The position numbers were made by a program, and so were the translations under genes. From NCBI GenBank assembly GCA_947493265.1, contig CANLQL010000002.1, forward strand, positions 372,001 to 436,000: a stretch of DNA of 64,000 bases. Direction: 5' to 3'. Shown here in pieces: positions 17,812 to 26,607 of the stretch. This DNA comes from an uncultured Litoreibacter sp. (GTDB lineage Bacteria > Pseudomonadota > Alphaproteobacteria > Rhodobacterales > Rhodobacteraceae). Within the stretch, counting starts at the first letter, position 1. Each line of letters starts with the position of its first letter. The notes below the pieces were generated by a model. It ran no database searches and was not told the origin of the DNA. It saw only the letters and a program-made list of their open reading frames with translations.

Positions 17812-18495
17812 TTAATAGGCCGCAGCGTTGTCGACGTCGAAATTATACAAGTTTCGGGCAGAACCGTAGCGTTTAAATTCGGACGCTTTGGCATCACACC
17901 CGCCGCGCTCCAGAAGTTCTTCCAGAATCGCGATATGTTCGGGGCGCATTTCTTTCTCGATGCAGTCAGCGCCAAGGGATTTGACCGATCCGCGGACAAA
18001 GAAACGTGCCTCGTAGCAGCTGTCACCCAAAGCGTCGCCTGCGTCACCACACACAACGATATTGCCTGATTGCGCCATGAAGGCGGACATATGGCCGATG
18101 TTGCCATGCACGATAATATCGATGCCTTTCATCGAAATGCCGCAGCGGGAGGACGCATTGCCTTTGATGATCAACGTACCGCCATGGCCCGTCGCGCCCG
18201 CATATTGCGACGCATCGCCTTCAACGATCACAGTCCCCGACATCATGTTTTCGGCTGTACCCGGTCCTGCAGATCCATGCACATGGACGGTCGCCTGCTT
18301 GTTCATACCAGCGCAATAGTACCCGGTGGAGCCTTTGACGTTTACCTCTATCGGCGCGTCCAGACCCACGGCGATTGCGTGGCTTCCCTTGGGATTGATG
18401 ATCTCCCATTGGGTTTGATTGGTGTTTTCCGCCTGTGCATGCAGGGTGGAATTCAAAGCGCGCAGTCCTTGCGCTTCCAGATCGAATGTTTGCAT
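17812..18495 (-). CDS. mgsB: N-methylglutamate synthase subunit B (GXGXG-domain protein)
   Basis: 227 residues, starting at the base next to the mgsA stop codon. It is built of the GXGXG beta-helix of glutamate synthase: repeated glycines such as GSTGYYCAGMNKQATVHVHG, DASQYAGATGHGGTLIIKG and GNIGHMSAFMAQSGNIVVCG. In the GltS fold this domain links the amidotransferase to the FMN domain. Order mgsA-mgsB-mgsC with essentially no gaps shows one translation unit. Confidence 0.92.
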   Translation of the reverse strand: MQTFDLEAQGLRALNSTLHAQAENTNQTQWEIINPKGSHAIAVGLDAPIEVNVKGSTGYYCAGMNKQATVHVHGSAGPGTAENMMSGTVIVEGDASQYAGATGHGGTLIIKGNASSRCGISMKGIDIIVHGNIGHMSAFMAQSGNIVVCGDAGDALGDSCYEARFFVRGSVKSLGADCIEKEMRPEHIAILEELLERGGCDAKASEFKRYGSARNLYNFDVDNAAAY

Positions 18496-19425
18496 TTAAG
18501 CGGCTTTCTCTTGCGCAGTCGGAGCGGCGTTGTGGCTCCAGAAATAGACGGTTGCAGGCTCGGGTTCCCAGACGCGGGCGTCTTCGATGCCCGGAAGGTT
18601 TACCAGCGCTCGATATTCCGAACCGAAGGCCACATATTGATCAGTTTCAGCCATAACAGCGGGTTTGCAGGCAATCGGATCGCGCACAACGCCGAACCCG
18701 TCCTTGGTGCCGACGAGGAAGGTAAAGAACCCATCCAGATCATCAAGCGAGCTTTGCAGCGCTTCGCCCAATGTCGAGCCGGTTTGCATTTTCCATGTCA
18801 GATAAGCCGCGCCAACTTCGGTGTCATTCTCTGTCTCAATGTGAACGCCGAGCCGACGCAATTTGCGGCGCAAAGAGTTGTGGTTCGACAGTGATCCGTT
18901 GTGAACCAGGCACTGATCGGCGCCAGTATTGAACGGATGTGCACCCATTGTTGTGACCGCCGACTCAGTTGCCATGCGGGTGTGACCGATTCCATGAGAA
19001 CCGCTCATTTTTCGCACGTCAAAGCGTTCTGCCACTTTCTTGGGCAGTCCGACCTCTTTATAGATCTCCAGCGTTTCACCGTAGCTCATGACGCGCACAT
19101 CTGGCCGGATTTCGGCAAGTGCGGCCCGCGCAGCGGCCACTTGATCGGCCTGAATATCCAACACGGCATGGGTGTCTTTCACACGCATTGCGACCTTGCC
19201 CGCGATCTTCTTTTGCAGCTCACTATCAAGCTTTGCGAAGTCACTTTCGGGGGTGTCAGACTGCACCGTCAATTTCGTGTTACCCGCTGTTTCGTCACCA
19301 TAAATTGCGATCCCGGCACTGTCTGGGCCGCGATCTGTCATAGTGATCAGCATGTCTGTCAGCATGTTCCCCAATTGAGGCTCAAGCGATTTGTCTTTCA
19401 AGAAAAGTCCGACGATCCCGCACAT
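18496..19425 (-). CDS. mgsA: N-methylglutamate synthase subunit A (class II glutamine amidotransferase)
   Basis: 309 residues starting MCGIVGLF, so Cys2 becomes the N-terminal catalytic nucleophile of a class II (Ntn) amidotransferase. Other conserved elements are TDRGPDSAGIAIY, GIGHTRMATES, HPFNTGADQCLVHNGSLSNHN and ENDTEVGAAYL. It is the first gene of the leftward mgsABC-gmaS cluster and has AGGAGG in its leader. It is divergent from amt; the 215-bp intergenic region must hold both promoters. Confidence 0.92.
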   Translation of the reverse strand: MCGIVGLFLKDKSLEPQLGNMLTDMLITMTDRGPDSAGIAIYGDETAGNTKLTVQSDTPESDFAKLDSELQKKIAGKVAMRVKDTHAVLDIQADQVAAARAALAEIRPDVRVMSYGETLEIYKEVGLPKKVAERFDVRKMSGSHGIGHTRMATESAVTTMGAHPFNTGADQCLVHNGSLSNHNSLRRKLRRLGVHIETENDTEVGAAYLTWKMQTGSTLGEALQSSLDDLDGFFTFLVGTKDGFGVVRDPIACKPAVMAETDQYVAFGSEYRALVNLPGIEDARVWEPEPATVYFWSHNAAPTAQEKAA

Positions 19426-19640
19426 GGCCGGGGCCCTCCTAAAGGTGATAAAAATTCCGACTCAAACGCTAGCACCGAAAATTCAAACGCTCAACCCGTG
19501 GGAAACTAATTTTCACCTAAGTTAAAAAAGGAGTGGCCAGAACGGTCAAGTCGTGCTTCATTTTCGTTAGCATCGCGCGAACGATTTTATCGGAAGATAG
19601 ACGGTGCAGTGAAAACCAACAGAATACACGGGGGTTCATC

Positions 19641-21044
19641 GTGGAAGAACAAATCGCAGAGCTTGTCGCCAAAGTGGCCGAGCTAGAGGCGGCAGGGGGT
19701 GGTGCGAAAGTCACCAACACCATGTTTGCCGAAACATTTTATTATCTAACAATCCCGCTGATGATTATCATCCATGCGGGCTTCTTGGCCTACGAGATGG
19801 GCGCGTCGCGGATGAAGAATGTGCTGTCTTCCGGCGTGAAGAACATTCTGGCCTTCGCCTTTATGATCCCAACCTTCTACTTCTTTGGATGGTGGGTCTA
19901 CTGGGGGTTCCCAACAGGGATCCCGGGCGCACCTGGACCTGCGGGTATCTCGGGCATTGAATATGCCAACGCGATTGCCTGGGGTTGGGGCGAGAGTGCT
20001 CAATATATGGGTCCAAACATCGCAGATCAGGCCTCCGGTGTCTTCTTTGGCGCGTTTGCACTGTTCGCTGCAACCACGGCATCGATCATGTCCGGCGCGG
20101 TGATTGAGCGTATCCAGACTGTGGGTTTCGTGATTCTGGCGATTGTGCTTGGGTCTTTTGCCTGGGTCGTGGCCGCCGCTTGGGGCTGGCATGCAGATGG
20201 TTGGATGGTCACACAATGGGGTGTGCATGACTTCGGTGCAGCGGGCCTTGTGCACGCGGTCGCTGGCTTCTTCGCCCTTGGTGTTCTGATCAACCTTGGA
20301 CCACGGATCGGCAAGTTCAACGCAGATGGAACCGCCAATGATATCAAGGGTCACAACATGCCTATGACAGTTGTCGGCCTGATGTTCATCATCGTCGGTT
20401 TCTGGGGCTTCTTGATGGCCTGTGTGATCGTTCCGGGTGAAGCCTGGAGCTGGTTTGGTGACAAACCTGCGACAATCTACGGCACGCCAATTACGTTGTC
20501 GGCGCTGTCCTTCAATATTCTGATGGCGATTGCAGGTGGTATCATCGGTGCTTGGATCATGACCAAGGATCCGTTCTGGATGATGTCCGGCGCGCTTGCG
20601 GGGATCATCTCGGCCGCTTCTGGTCTGGATATCTACTTCCCGGCTCTGACGTTCATCATTGCCTTCTCGGCAGGTGTCATTCTGAAACCATGTGCGAATT
20701 GGCTTGAGAACCGCGGCATCGATGATGCGGTGGGTGCGGTAACAGTCCACGGCACGATCGGCCTTTACGGTGTGATCATGCTGGGTGTGTTCGCAACCGG
20801 CTATCCTTCCTTGCAAGGTGCGGCAGGCGAAGCTCCGACAATCAGCCTTATCGGCCAGATTGTGGGCGCGGTGGTCTTCTTCCTTCTGGGATTTGTACCG
20901 GGCTACGTGGTCTCGCTTGTTCTCAAAGGTATGGGAATGTTGCGCGTGCCAGAAGGCGCAGAGCTTGCCGGTATGGATACCGTCAAAGTACCAGCTCAGG
21001 GCTACCCCGAAGGCATCCCAGCCTCGGCAGCGCCTGCTGAATAA
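19641..21044 (+). CDS. amt: Ammonium/methylammonium transporter (Amt family)
   Basis: 467 residues from GTG 19641; upstream codons are open but less likely. After a short acidic, helix-prone N-terminus (EEQIAELVAKVAELEAAGGG) come about eleven transmembrane helices with Amt hallmarks: WGWHADGWM, HDFGAAGLVHAVAGFFALG and the twin-His segment AVTVHGTIGLYGV. Amt proteins take up ammonium and also methylammonium. Position beside mgsABC suggests capture of methylamine or recapture of ammonium leaking from demethylation. Codon and residue use look native. Confidence 0.92.
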   Translation: MEEQIAELVAKVAELEAAGGGAKVTNTMFAETFYYLTIPLMIIIHAGFLAYEMGASRMKNVLSSGVKNILAFAFMIPTFYFFGWWVYWGFPTGIPGAPGPAGISGIEYANAIAWGWGESAQYMGPNIADQASGVFFGAFALFAATTASIMSGAVIERIQTVGFVILAIVLGSFAWVVAAAWGWHADGWMVTQWGVHDFGAAGLVHAVAGFFALGVLINLGPRIGKFNADGTANDIKGHNMPMTVVGLMFIIVGFWGFLMACVIVPGEAWSWFGDKPATIYGTPITLSALSFNILMAIAGGIIGAWIMTKDPFWMMSGALAGIISAASGLDIYFPALTFIIAFSAGVILKPCANWLENRGIDDAVGAVTVHGTIGLYGVIMLGVFATGYPSLQGAAGEAPTISLIGQIVGAVVFFLLGFVPGYVVSLVLKGMGMLRVPEGAELAGMDTVKVPAQGYPEGIPASAAPAE

Positions 21045-21065
21045 CGATAGGAAAAGGAGAGAACC

Positions 21066-21239
21066 ATGGGTTTTCCATATGATGAAGCAAGCTGGTCGGT
21101 CGTTGATGGCGCGATGTTCATGGGGTGGGGGTCGGCTGCGCCGGGTTTCTACACCCTGATCGCCGCGGTGATCTGCGCAGCGGTTCTTGTGATCGGCAAC
21201 GCGTCCGAGAAAAAGAAAGCAAAGCGCTTCGATAAGTAA
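21066..21239 (+). CDS. 57-residue single-span membrane protein downstream of amt
   Basis: A short gene with ATG 21066 behind AAAAGGAGAGAACC. The product is MGFPYDEASWSVVDGAMFMG..., then one hydrophobic helix (FYTLIAAVICAAVLVIG) and a basic tail (EKKKAKRFDK). It lies 21 bp after amt and is followed by a strong terminator, so the two form one transcription unit. I do not recognise a named family; it may be an Amt accessory or stability subunit. It is too short to be found by a 60-residue cut-off. Confidence 0.75.
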   Translation: MGFPYDEASWSVVDGAMFMGWGSAAPGFYTLIAAVICAAVLVIGNASEKKKAKRFDK

Positions 21240-21256
21240 GCAATCTAAGCCAGGAA

Positions 21257-21288
21257 AGGGCCGCTCATTCGGGCGGCCCTTTTTTTTA
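21257..21288 (+). terminator. Rho-independent terminator after amt and its small partner
   Basis: AGGGCCGC pairs with GCGGCCCT around an 8-base loop (21257-21280), followed by a run of eight T. It closes the amt unit 18 bp after the small gene. Confidence 0.9.
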
Positions 21289-21299
21289 TCGGGTAAAAC

Positions 21300-21325
21300 T
21301 TGCCTGACAGGAAAATAATTTGCCT
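21300..21325. promoter_or_regulatory. Candidate operator upstream of dmmDABC (shared AGGnAAAT / ATTTnCCT motif)
   Basis: TTGCCT-GAC-AGGAAAAT (21300-21316) overlaps the near-perfect palindrome AGGAAAATAATTTGCCT (21309-21325). A 24-base alignment with the folD upstream site has 18 identities. The site lies 73-99 bp upstream of dmmD. See the finding on a shared regulon. Confidence 0.55.
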
Positions 21326-21398
21326 CACGTTCTTGCTTTTTGATAGCGTGTGAGGCTGAATGAAGTGAACAAAAGACTCAGACAACGGGGGAATAATC

Positions 21399-22547
21399 AT
21401 GGCCATTCTTTGGAGACATTCCGCACTTGCCGGTAGGCACGCAGAAATTGGCGGCGAATTGGAAGACTGGAACGGGATGGGAACCGCTTGGTTCTATGAT
21501 GACACCCCGGAACGGGCCAAGGCAGATTATGAGGCGATCCGCACGAAAGCGGGCCTTATGGATGTATCGGGTCTCAAGAAAGTCCACGTGGTCGGCGCGG
21601 ATGCGGCTTATGTTATCGACCGTGTCACGACACGAAACGTCGAAAAGATTGCACCGGGTCGGTCGACTTATGCGTCGATCCTGAACTCCGAAGGGAAGTT
21701 CGTCGACGACTGCATTATCTACCACCTCGCAGTGAATTCCTGGATGGTTGTGCACGGCACAGGCACAGGGATGGAGCAATTGTCGACAGTTGCGGCTTCG
21801 AAAAATTGCGCGGTTCTGTTTGACGACGATCTGCATGACATGTCGCTGCAAGGTCCGAACGCGGTCGAAATTCTGGCCAAGGACATCGATGGTATTCGCG
21901 ATCTGGCCTATTTCGGTCTGATGCAAACGCGGCTTTATGGTCGCGATGTGATGATCTCGCGCACGGGCTACACTGGTGAGCGGGGCTATGAGATTTTCTG
22001 CGCGCGCAAGGATGCGGTTCATATCTGGGACAACATTCTGGAGAAGGGCAAAGACCTCGGCGTACGGCCGACGCAATTCTCCACGCTCGATATGTTGCGG
22101 ATCGAAAGCTACTTGCTGTTCTATCCTGGCGACAATTCGGAAACCTTCCCGTTCGAGAACGAAACCTGCGGCGACACGCTTTGGGAGCTTGGGCTGGAAT
22201 TCACCGTCTCGCCCGGCAAAGAGGGCTTCATCGGCGCGGAGAACCACTACGCCTCCGAGGGCAAGGAACGCTTCAAGATCTACGGCGTGCAGCTGTCCGA
22301 CAGCATGGATCAGATGGAGATGTATGCCCGCGTCCTGCATGACGGCAAGGATGTTGGCGTGATCACCTATGGTCTGTCGTCTGAGCTGAACAACTATTCC
22401 GTGGCGATTGCGCGGCTTGATCCGTCTGTGGCGAAAGCGGGCACCAAGCTTGTGGTCAAACAGCCCGACGGCACCGAGCTGGCGGCAACCGCAGAAGAGA
22501 TGCCCTTCTACGACAAAGACAAAAAGATCCGCGCCGCGAAGGGGTAA
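21399..22547 (+). CDS. dmmD: Dimethylamine monooxygenase-associated THF-dependent aminomethyltransferase (GcvT family)
   Basis: 382 residues. A stand-alone GcvT-type protein (ISRTGYTGERGYEIFCARKD; LDMLRIESYLLFYPGDNSE; GLEFTVSPGKEGFIG). In dimethylamine oxidation it is expected to transfer the released methyl carbon to tetrahydrofolate, giving 5,10-methylene-THF. It leads the dmmDABC operon and is preceded by the candidate operator at 21300-21325. Confidence 0.9.
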   Translation: MAILWRHSALAGRHAEIGGELEDWNGMGTAWFYDDTPERAKADYEAIRTKAGLMDVSGLKKVHVVGADAAYVIDRVTTRNVEKIAPGRSTYASILNSEGKFVDDCIIYHLAVNSWMVVHGTGTGMEQLSTVAASKNCAVLFDDDLHDMSLQGPNAVEILAKDIDGIRDLAYFGLMQTRLYGRDVMISRTGYTGERGYEIFCARKDAVHIWDNILEKGKDLGVRPTQFSTLDMLRIESYLLFYPGDNSETFPFENETCGDTLWELGLEFTVSPGKEGFIGAENHYASEGKERFKIYGVQLSDSMDQMEMYARVLHDGKDVGVITYGLSSELNNYSVAIARLDPSVAKAGTKLVVKQPDGTELAATAEEMPFYDKDKKIRAAKG

Positions 22548-22601
22548 GGGTTGGGGCGCGCATCGCAAGATGCGCGCCTTTTCGCATTCAAGAGGACACC
22601 G

Positions 22602-23198
22602 ATGTCGAAATTTGAATTTCCGCCTTCCATCAAAAGCCGTCCGGTTTACGGCACTTTGGAAGCGCGTCCGGGCAAGCACCATTTGATGATCGCAGATGCG
22701 GAAGGCGCTGAAGCGATCCTGGGGATCGCGACGCCCGAGTTGATGGCAAACACGCATATTATCTACATCCCGCGCGGCACGGACTATGCCGATAAATTAC
22801 GGGCGTTAAACCCGGCCCAATTCTACGAAGGTCCAACCTACGCGGCCTCAGTCACGCGCATTCAGCGTGTGTTGCAGGACGCGCATATGGGTTTGCAGAT
22901 TTATCTGACGGGAACGGAAGGCTTGATGGGTCAGGCGCAGAACGAAGCGATGCAAGCGGGCTATCCGTTCTCTGCCATCCAGACCGAACATCGCGGATCG
23001 ACCGCGCGGCGTATGCAATGCGTTCACTGCAAGGGCATAACCGAAGACGTGGAGATTGACCCGTTCGTCTGTTCGCATTGCGGGTTGAACCTGTTTGTCC
23101 GCGATCACTATTCCCGCCGTCTGGCCGCCTATCAGGGCGTGTGTATTGATGCGGAGGACCCCGGAAACGTGCCACCATCCAAGGGGATTTACGAATGA
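22602..23198 (+). CDS. dmmA: Dimethylamine monooxygenase subunit A (zinc-ribbon protein)
   Basis: 198 residues from ATG 22602, with AGAGGA upstream. The N-terminal part is alpha/beta; a C-terminal zinc ribbon has Cys140-X2-Cys143 and Cys157-X2-Cys160. DmmA, DmmB and DmmC together form the NAD(P)H- and O2-dependent dimethylamine monooxygenase, giving methylamine. The gene is 54 bp after dmmD and overlaps dmmB by 4 bp. Confidence 0.9.
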   Translation: MSKFEFPPSIKSRPVYGTLEARPGKHHLMIADAEGAEAILGIATPELMANTHIIYIPRGTDYADKLRALNPAQFYEGPTYAASVTRIQRVLQDAHMGLQIYLTGTEGLMGQAQNEAMQAGYPFSAIQTEHRGSTARRMQCVHCKGITEDVEIDPFVCSHCGLNLFVRDHYSRRLAAYQGVCIDAEDPGNVPPSKGIYE

Positions 23199-24181
23199 GT
23201 GCTGCGCCGCAAAAAGCCAAACCCGGTGCCGAGAAGATCGAGGTTACCGTCAGCGCGGTTGTTCCGCTTAATGATCTGGTGACCCGGTTCGAATTCAGCC
23301 GCCGTGACGGCGCTGATTTTCCACCGTTTTCGGGCGGTGCACATACGGTCGTTTCCATGGAAGATAACGGCCGGACACGCCTGAACCCGTATTCGTTGAT
23401 GTCTGATCCCAATGACCTGTCGACCTACGCAATTTCCGTGCGGCGCGATGACGAAGGCCGGGGTGGCTCGCTTTTTATGCACCGCAACGTCAAGCAGGGC
23501 GATGCGATGACGATCACCTATCCGGTGAACCTGTTTTCGCTGGACCTGCGCGCCAAGAAGCACATCTTTTTCGCGGGCGGCATTGGCATCACACCGTTCA
23601 TGGCGATGATCGCGCAGCTTGAAAAAACCAATGGAAATTGGGAACTGCACTACGCGTGTCGAACTGAAAGCCTTGGTAGCTATGTCGATGTTTTGACGTA
23701 TAAATATCCGGGCAAAGTGCATGTCTACTACGACGATCAGAACGAAGCGATTGCGTTGGAAAGCCTATTGGACGGGCAGCCATTGGGCACAAACGCTTAT
23801 GTATGTGGTCCCAAAGGCATGATCGATTGGGTGCATGCAACAGCGTCAGCTGCCGGATGGCCCGATGCCAATGTGCATTCCGAGGAATTTTTGGCCCCGC
23901 AGCCCGGAAAGCCCTTTGAGGTCCGCCTTTGCAAATCCGACAAGACCATCACCGTCGGCGAACATGAAAGTCTGCTGGAAGCGATTGAGCGGGCAGGGGT
24001 CGAAGCGCCATTTCTGTGTCGTGGCGGGTCCTGCGGTCAGTGCGAGACGGATGTCGTCTCAAGCGTCGGGGAGTTCGTGCATCGTGATCACTGGTTGGAT
24101 GACGACGAACACGCCTCGGGCAAGAAAATCATGCCTTGTGTCAGCCGCTTTGTTGGCAAGTATCTGGAGTTAGACCGATGA
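23195..24181 (+). CDS. dmmB: Dimethylamine monooxygenase reductase subunit (FNR domain plus 2Fe-2S ferredoxin)
   Basis: 328 residues. Residues about 15-230 form a flavin/NAD(P)H reductase module (RLNPYSLMSDP; FFAGGIGITPFMAMI; YVCGPKGMIDWV). The C-terminus is a plant-type [2Fe-2S] ferredoxin with Cys275, Cys280, Cys283 and Cys315. It passes electrons from NAD(P)H to the terminal oxygenase subunit. It overlaps dmmA and dmmC by 4 bp each (ATGA), which fits equal synthesis of the subunits. Confidence 0.93.
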   Translation: MSAAPQKAKPGAEKIEVTVSAVVPLNDLVTRFEFSRRDGADFPPFSGGAHTVVSMEDNGRTRLNPYSLMSDPNDLSTYAISVRRDDEGRGGSLFMHRNVKQGDAMTITYPVNLFSLDLRAKKHIFFAGGIGITPFMAMIAQLEKTNGNWELHYACRTESLGSYVDVLTYKYPGKVHVYYDDQNEAIALESLLDGQPLGTNAYVCGPKGMIDWVHATASAAGWPDANVHSEEFLAPQPGKPFEVRLCKSDKTITVGEHESLLEAIERAGVEAPFLCRGGSCGQCETDVVSSVGEFVHRDHWLDDDEHASGKKIMPCVSRFVGKYLELDR

Positions 24182-25245
24182 CCATTCAATTCAACGATGA
24201 AACCTTCCGCGACGACTACACGTTCCGCAATTCCGACTGGGCGATCAAACGCTTCCCGTTTCCGTTTCATGAAGACAGCTACATGTATGCGGTCAATATG
24301 GAGCAGCATCGCGGGGGCCCCGAAGGATCAGTCTATGAAAAGCGGTTTGATGTGGATGAGCATTACGTGGCCGAAATGCGCGACCGGGCGATGGTGTTGG
24401 CGGATGATCCGCTGCGCTGCCAGTCACTGCCGCATATGACGCTGGCGGGATGGGACCTGCTGGAGCTGATCATGGTCTCCAAATCAGAAGACTACCCTGA
24501 CTTGTTCGAGCTGCACCGCGACGGTGACAAGTGGCGCTGGATCAACAAGCCTTTGGGAATTGATGACAGCTTCACCTTTATGGATGAAACAACGCTGCCT
24601 TACGGTCCGATGGAATACATTACCCGCCAGACCCAGGGCGATTTTTGCGTGTTGGATCAACGCGAAGACAACTTGTGGATGGATGCTGGCATCGTTACCA
24701 CGCAAGCCGATTGGTCGCTTGATTTTGACATCGGGATGAACTTCTTTGAATGGCACGCTCCGGTGCCGTTGGCGCATGAAAAAGGTATCTTTGTCAGGGC
24801 GTTGAAGTTTCTTCTTAACATTCAGCAAGGGGCGCCTGCGCGCCGATTGAACTGGACGATGACCGTCAATCCGCTGCTGGATACCAGCCCTGAGAATTAC
24901 CACAAATGGGGCGTTCAGAAGACAACGCTGACACCGGAAAATATCGGCCAAAAGCAGCATTTGCGAGTGGAACTGCAGTCGTTCTTCCGCTTGCCGCGGT
25001 CAAACGCGTTGGTCTTTCCGATCCGGTGCTACCTGTGCTGTTTCGATGATCTGATGACGATGCCAAAATGGGGCCGTCGTCTGCATCGCGTGATCCGGGA
25101 CCTTCCCGAAGAACTGGCGACGTATAAAGGGTTTATCGACAATCGGCCGATGATGCTCGACTACTTGTCAAAATATGATGACGGGCTGCCGACATCCCCG
25201 GGCGTCTTTCCGGACCTGGAAACGGAGCCGCCCTTGAAGACCTGA
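24178..25245 (+). CDS. dmmC: Dimethylamine monooxygenase oxygenase subunit (DUF3445, haem-dependent)
   Basis: 355 residues from ATG 24178. It belongs to the DUF3445 haem-dependent oxidative N-demethylase family (MPHMTLAGWDLLELIMVS-like core; LYVRxExQ-like HLRVELQSFFRLPRSNALVFPIRCYL). The subunit carries haem and performs O2-dependent N-demethylation of dimethylamine. It is the last gene of dmmDABC; a PAS/MCP-like gene follows 72 bp later. Confidence 0.9.
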   Translation: MTIQFNDETFRDDYTFRNSDWAIKRFPFPFHEDSYMYAVNMEQHRGGPEGSVYEKRFDVDEHYVAEMRDRAMVLADDPLRCQSLPHMTLAGWDLLELIMVSKSEDYPDLFELHRDGDKWRWINKPLGIDDSFTFMDETTLPYGPMEYITRQTQGDFCVLDQREDNLWMDAGIVTTQADWSLDFDIGMNFFEWHAPVPLAHEKGIFVRALKFLLNIQQGAPARRLNWTMTVNPLLDTSPENYHKWGVQKTTLTPENIGQKQHLRVELQSFFRLPRSNALVFPIRCYLCCFDDLMTMPKWGRRLHRVIRDLPEELATYKGFIDNRPMMLDYLSKYDDGLPTSPGVFPDLETEPPLKT

Positions 25246-25317
25246 CGCGGTTTGCAGTTAACCGGATATATAGACAATACGCATAGTTAACAGCGAAACT
25301 TCAACTGAGGTACGCGC

Positions 25318-25941
25318 GTGCTAAGTGTATTTGAGAGCATATTTTCCACCATCCCTGCATTTGCTTATCGGTGTCGCAACGACAAGACTTACACGATGGA
25401 GTTCATGGAAGGCGCCGTGACGGAGCTGACGGGCTACGGTGTGGACGATATTCTTGGCAATTCAAAAGTGTCTTATGTTGGTCTGACCCATCTGGATGAT
25501 GTCGACCGGGTCTTTGCAGATGTCGATGCCGCTATTGAAGCGCGAAAACCGTGGGATGTCGCCTACCGGCTGACAAGTTCTGCGGGCGATCTGGTCCATG
25601 TGCGCGAACGCGGGTGCGCGGTCTACAAAGATGGGGAGTTGGCTTACTTGCAAGGGCTTGTGGTCGGGGCGGAACAGGAACAGCTGTTGCAAGACCAGAT
25701 GAAGGCGCACCTGCAGAAAAGCGAAGCAAAGAACAAAGAAATCCTGGACCTGATCGGGCAGATCACAGCGTCTTTGAAGCAGTTGAACATGTTGTCGATC
25801 AACGCGCGGATAGAAGCGGCGCGAAGCGGTCAGGCCGGGCTGGGCTTTGCGGTGGTTGCAGACGAAATCAAAGCGCTGTCAGACCAGAACAGCAATTGGG
25901 CCAACGTGATTGCCACGTCGCTGAAATCCGATGCTGCTTAG
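25318..25941 (+). CDS. Soluble PAS-domain protein with a short MCP-like signalling segment
   Basis: 207 residues from GTG 25318. Residues about 20-125 form a PAS domain (FMEGAVTELTGYGVDDILGN; YRLTSSAGDLVHVRERGC). After a coiled coil (residues 125-155) comes a piece of the methyl-accepting chemotaxis signalling hairpin (LNMLSINARIEAARSGQAGLGFAVVADEIKALSDQ). The rest of the MCP domain and any transmembrane helix are missing. It ends 2 bp from the convergent XRE-cupin gene. It may be a degenerate or specialised cytosolic sensor; downstream of dmm it may report redox or O2 state. Confidence 0.78.
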   Translation: MLSVFESIFSTIPAFAYRCRNDKTYTMEFMEGAVTELTGYGVDDILGNSKVSYVGLTHLDDVDRVFADVDAAIEARKPWDVAYRLTSSAGDLVHVRERGCAVYKDGELAYLQGLVVGAEQEQLLQDQMKAHLQKSEAKNKEILDLIGQITASLKQLNMLSINARIEAARSGQAGLGFAVVADEIKALSDQNSNWANVIATSLKSDAA

Positions 25942-25943
25942 CG

Positions 25944-26573
25944 TCAGGCGTTCTGCGGATAGCTGATGATCGACAAGTAGCGCGCCGGTAATTTGACAAG
26001 CTTCTCTGGCCCGTGCGGGGCATCGGCATCAAAGAACAATGTGTCTTCGGGCTTCAGCGAATAAATCTCATCGCCATGGCGATAGTCGACTTCGCCTTCC
26101 AGCATATAAATCGTCTCAATGCCGCCATGCTGAAAGGTTTGAAAAACATCTGATGTGTCGGTCAGCGTGATCAAATAGGGCTCCACGATCACCCCTGATG
26201 CGTTTGAGCCGATATGTCCAAGCAGGTTGTATTGGTGATTTGCACGGGTTCCTTCCCGGTCGGTTTCGACGCCTTCACCGGACTTCGTATGCACCGCTTG
26301 ACGCGTTTCTTCGAACCGTCGGAAAAATCCCGTCAGGGGTACCGAAAGCGCGTTGGCCAGTGTTTGCAATGTCGTCAGCGACGGGGAGGTGTTGCCGTTT
26401 TCGATCTTCGACAGCATTCCGATTGAAAGGCCAGTAATTTTCGAAAGCTCCGCAACGGTGATATCTTGCTGGCGGCGGAAGGCGCGAACTTCCCGGCCGA
26501 TGGCGACCTCCAGAACCTTTTCGCGTTCACTATCCCGTGTGCTGTGTGGGTCTTGCGTCAGTTTCGTTGCCAT
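25944..26573 (-). CDS. XRE-family regulator with C-terminal cupin domain (second copy)
   Basis: 209 residues. The helix-turn-helix (about 26-81: AELSKITGLSIGMLSKIENGNTSP) precedes a cupin domain (about 130-205: HGGIETIYMLEGEVDYRHGDE). It is divergent from tmoX, and its upstream region holds a site (26623-26641) resembling those in front of folD and dmmD. It is therefore the best local candidate for the factor that binds that motif, sensing a methylated amine or metabolite through its cupin. Confidence 0.85.
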   Translation of the reverse strand: MATKLTQDPHSTRDSEREKVLEVAIGREVRAFRRQQDITVAELSKITGLSIGMLSKIENGNTSPSLTTLQTLANALSVPLTGFFRRFEETRQAVHTKSGEGVETDREGTRANHQYNLLGHIGSNASGVIVEPYLITLTDTSDVFQTFQHGGIETIYMLEGEVDYRHGDEIYSLKPEDTLFFDADAPHGPEKLVKLPARYLSIISYPQNA

Positions 26574-26607
26574 GCCGGGACCGCTTTGTTGTTCTTATTG
26601 CGCACAA

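Noticed and set aside
19746-20816. Minus-strand frame (356 codons) opposite amt
   Set aside because: Antisense of transmembrane helices gives a polar, His/Arg/Asp-rich product with no features.
21378-22757. Minus-strand frame (459 codons) opposite dmmD
   Set aside because: Antisense shadow of a clear GcvT-family gene; composition rich in Arg, His and Gln with no recognisable fold.
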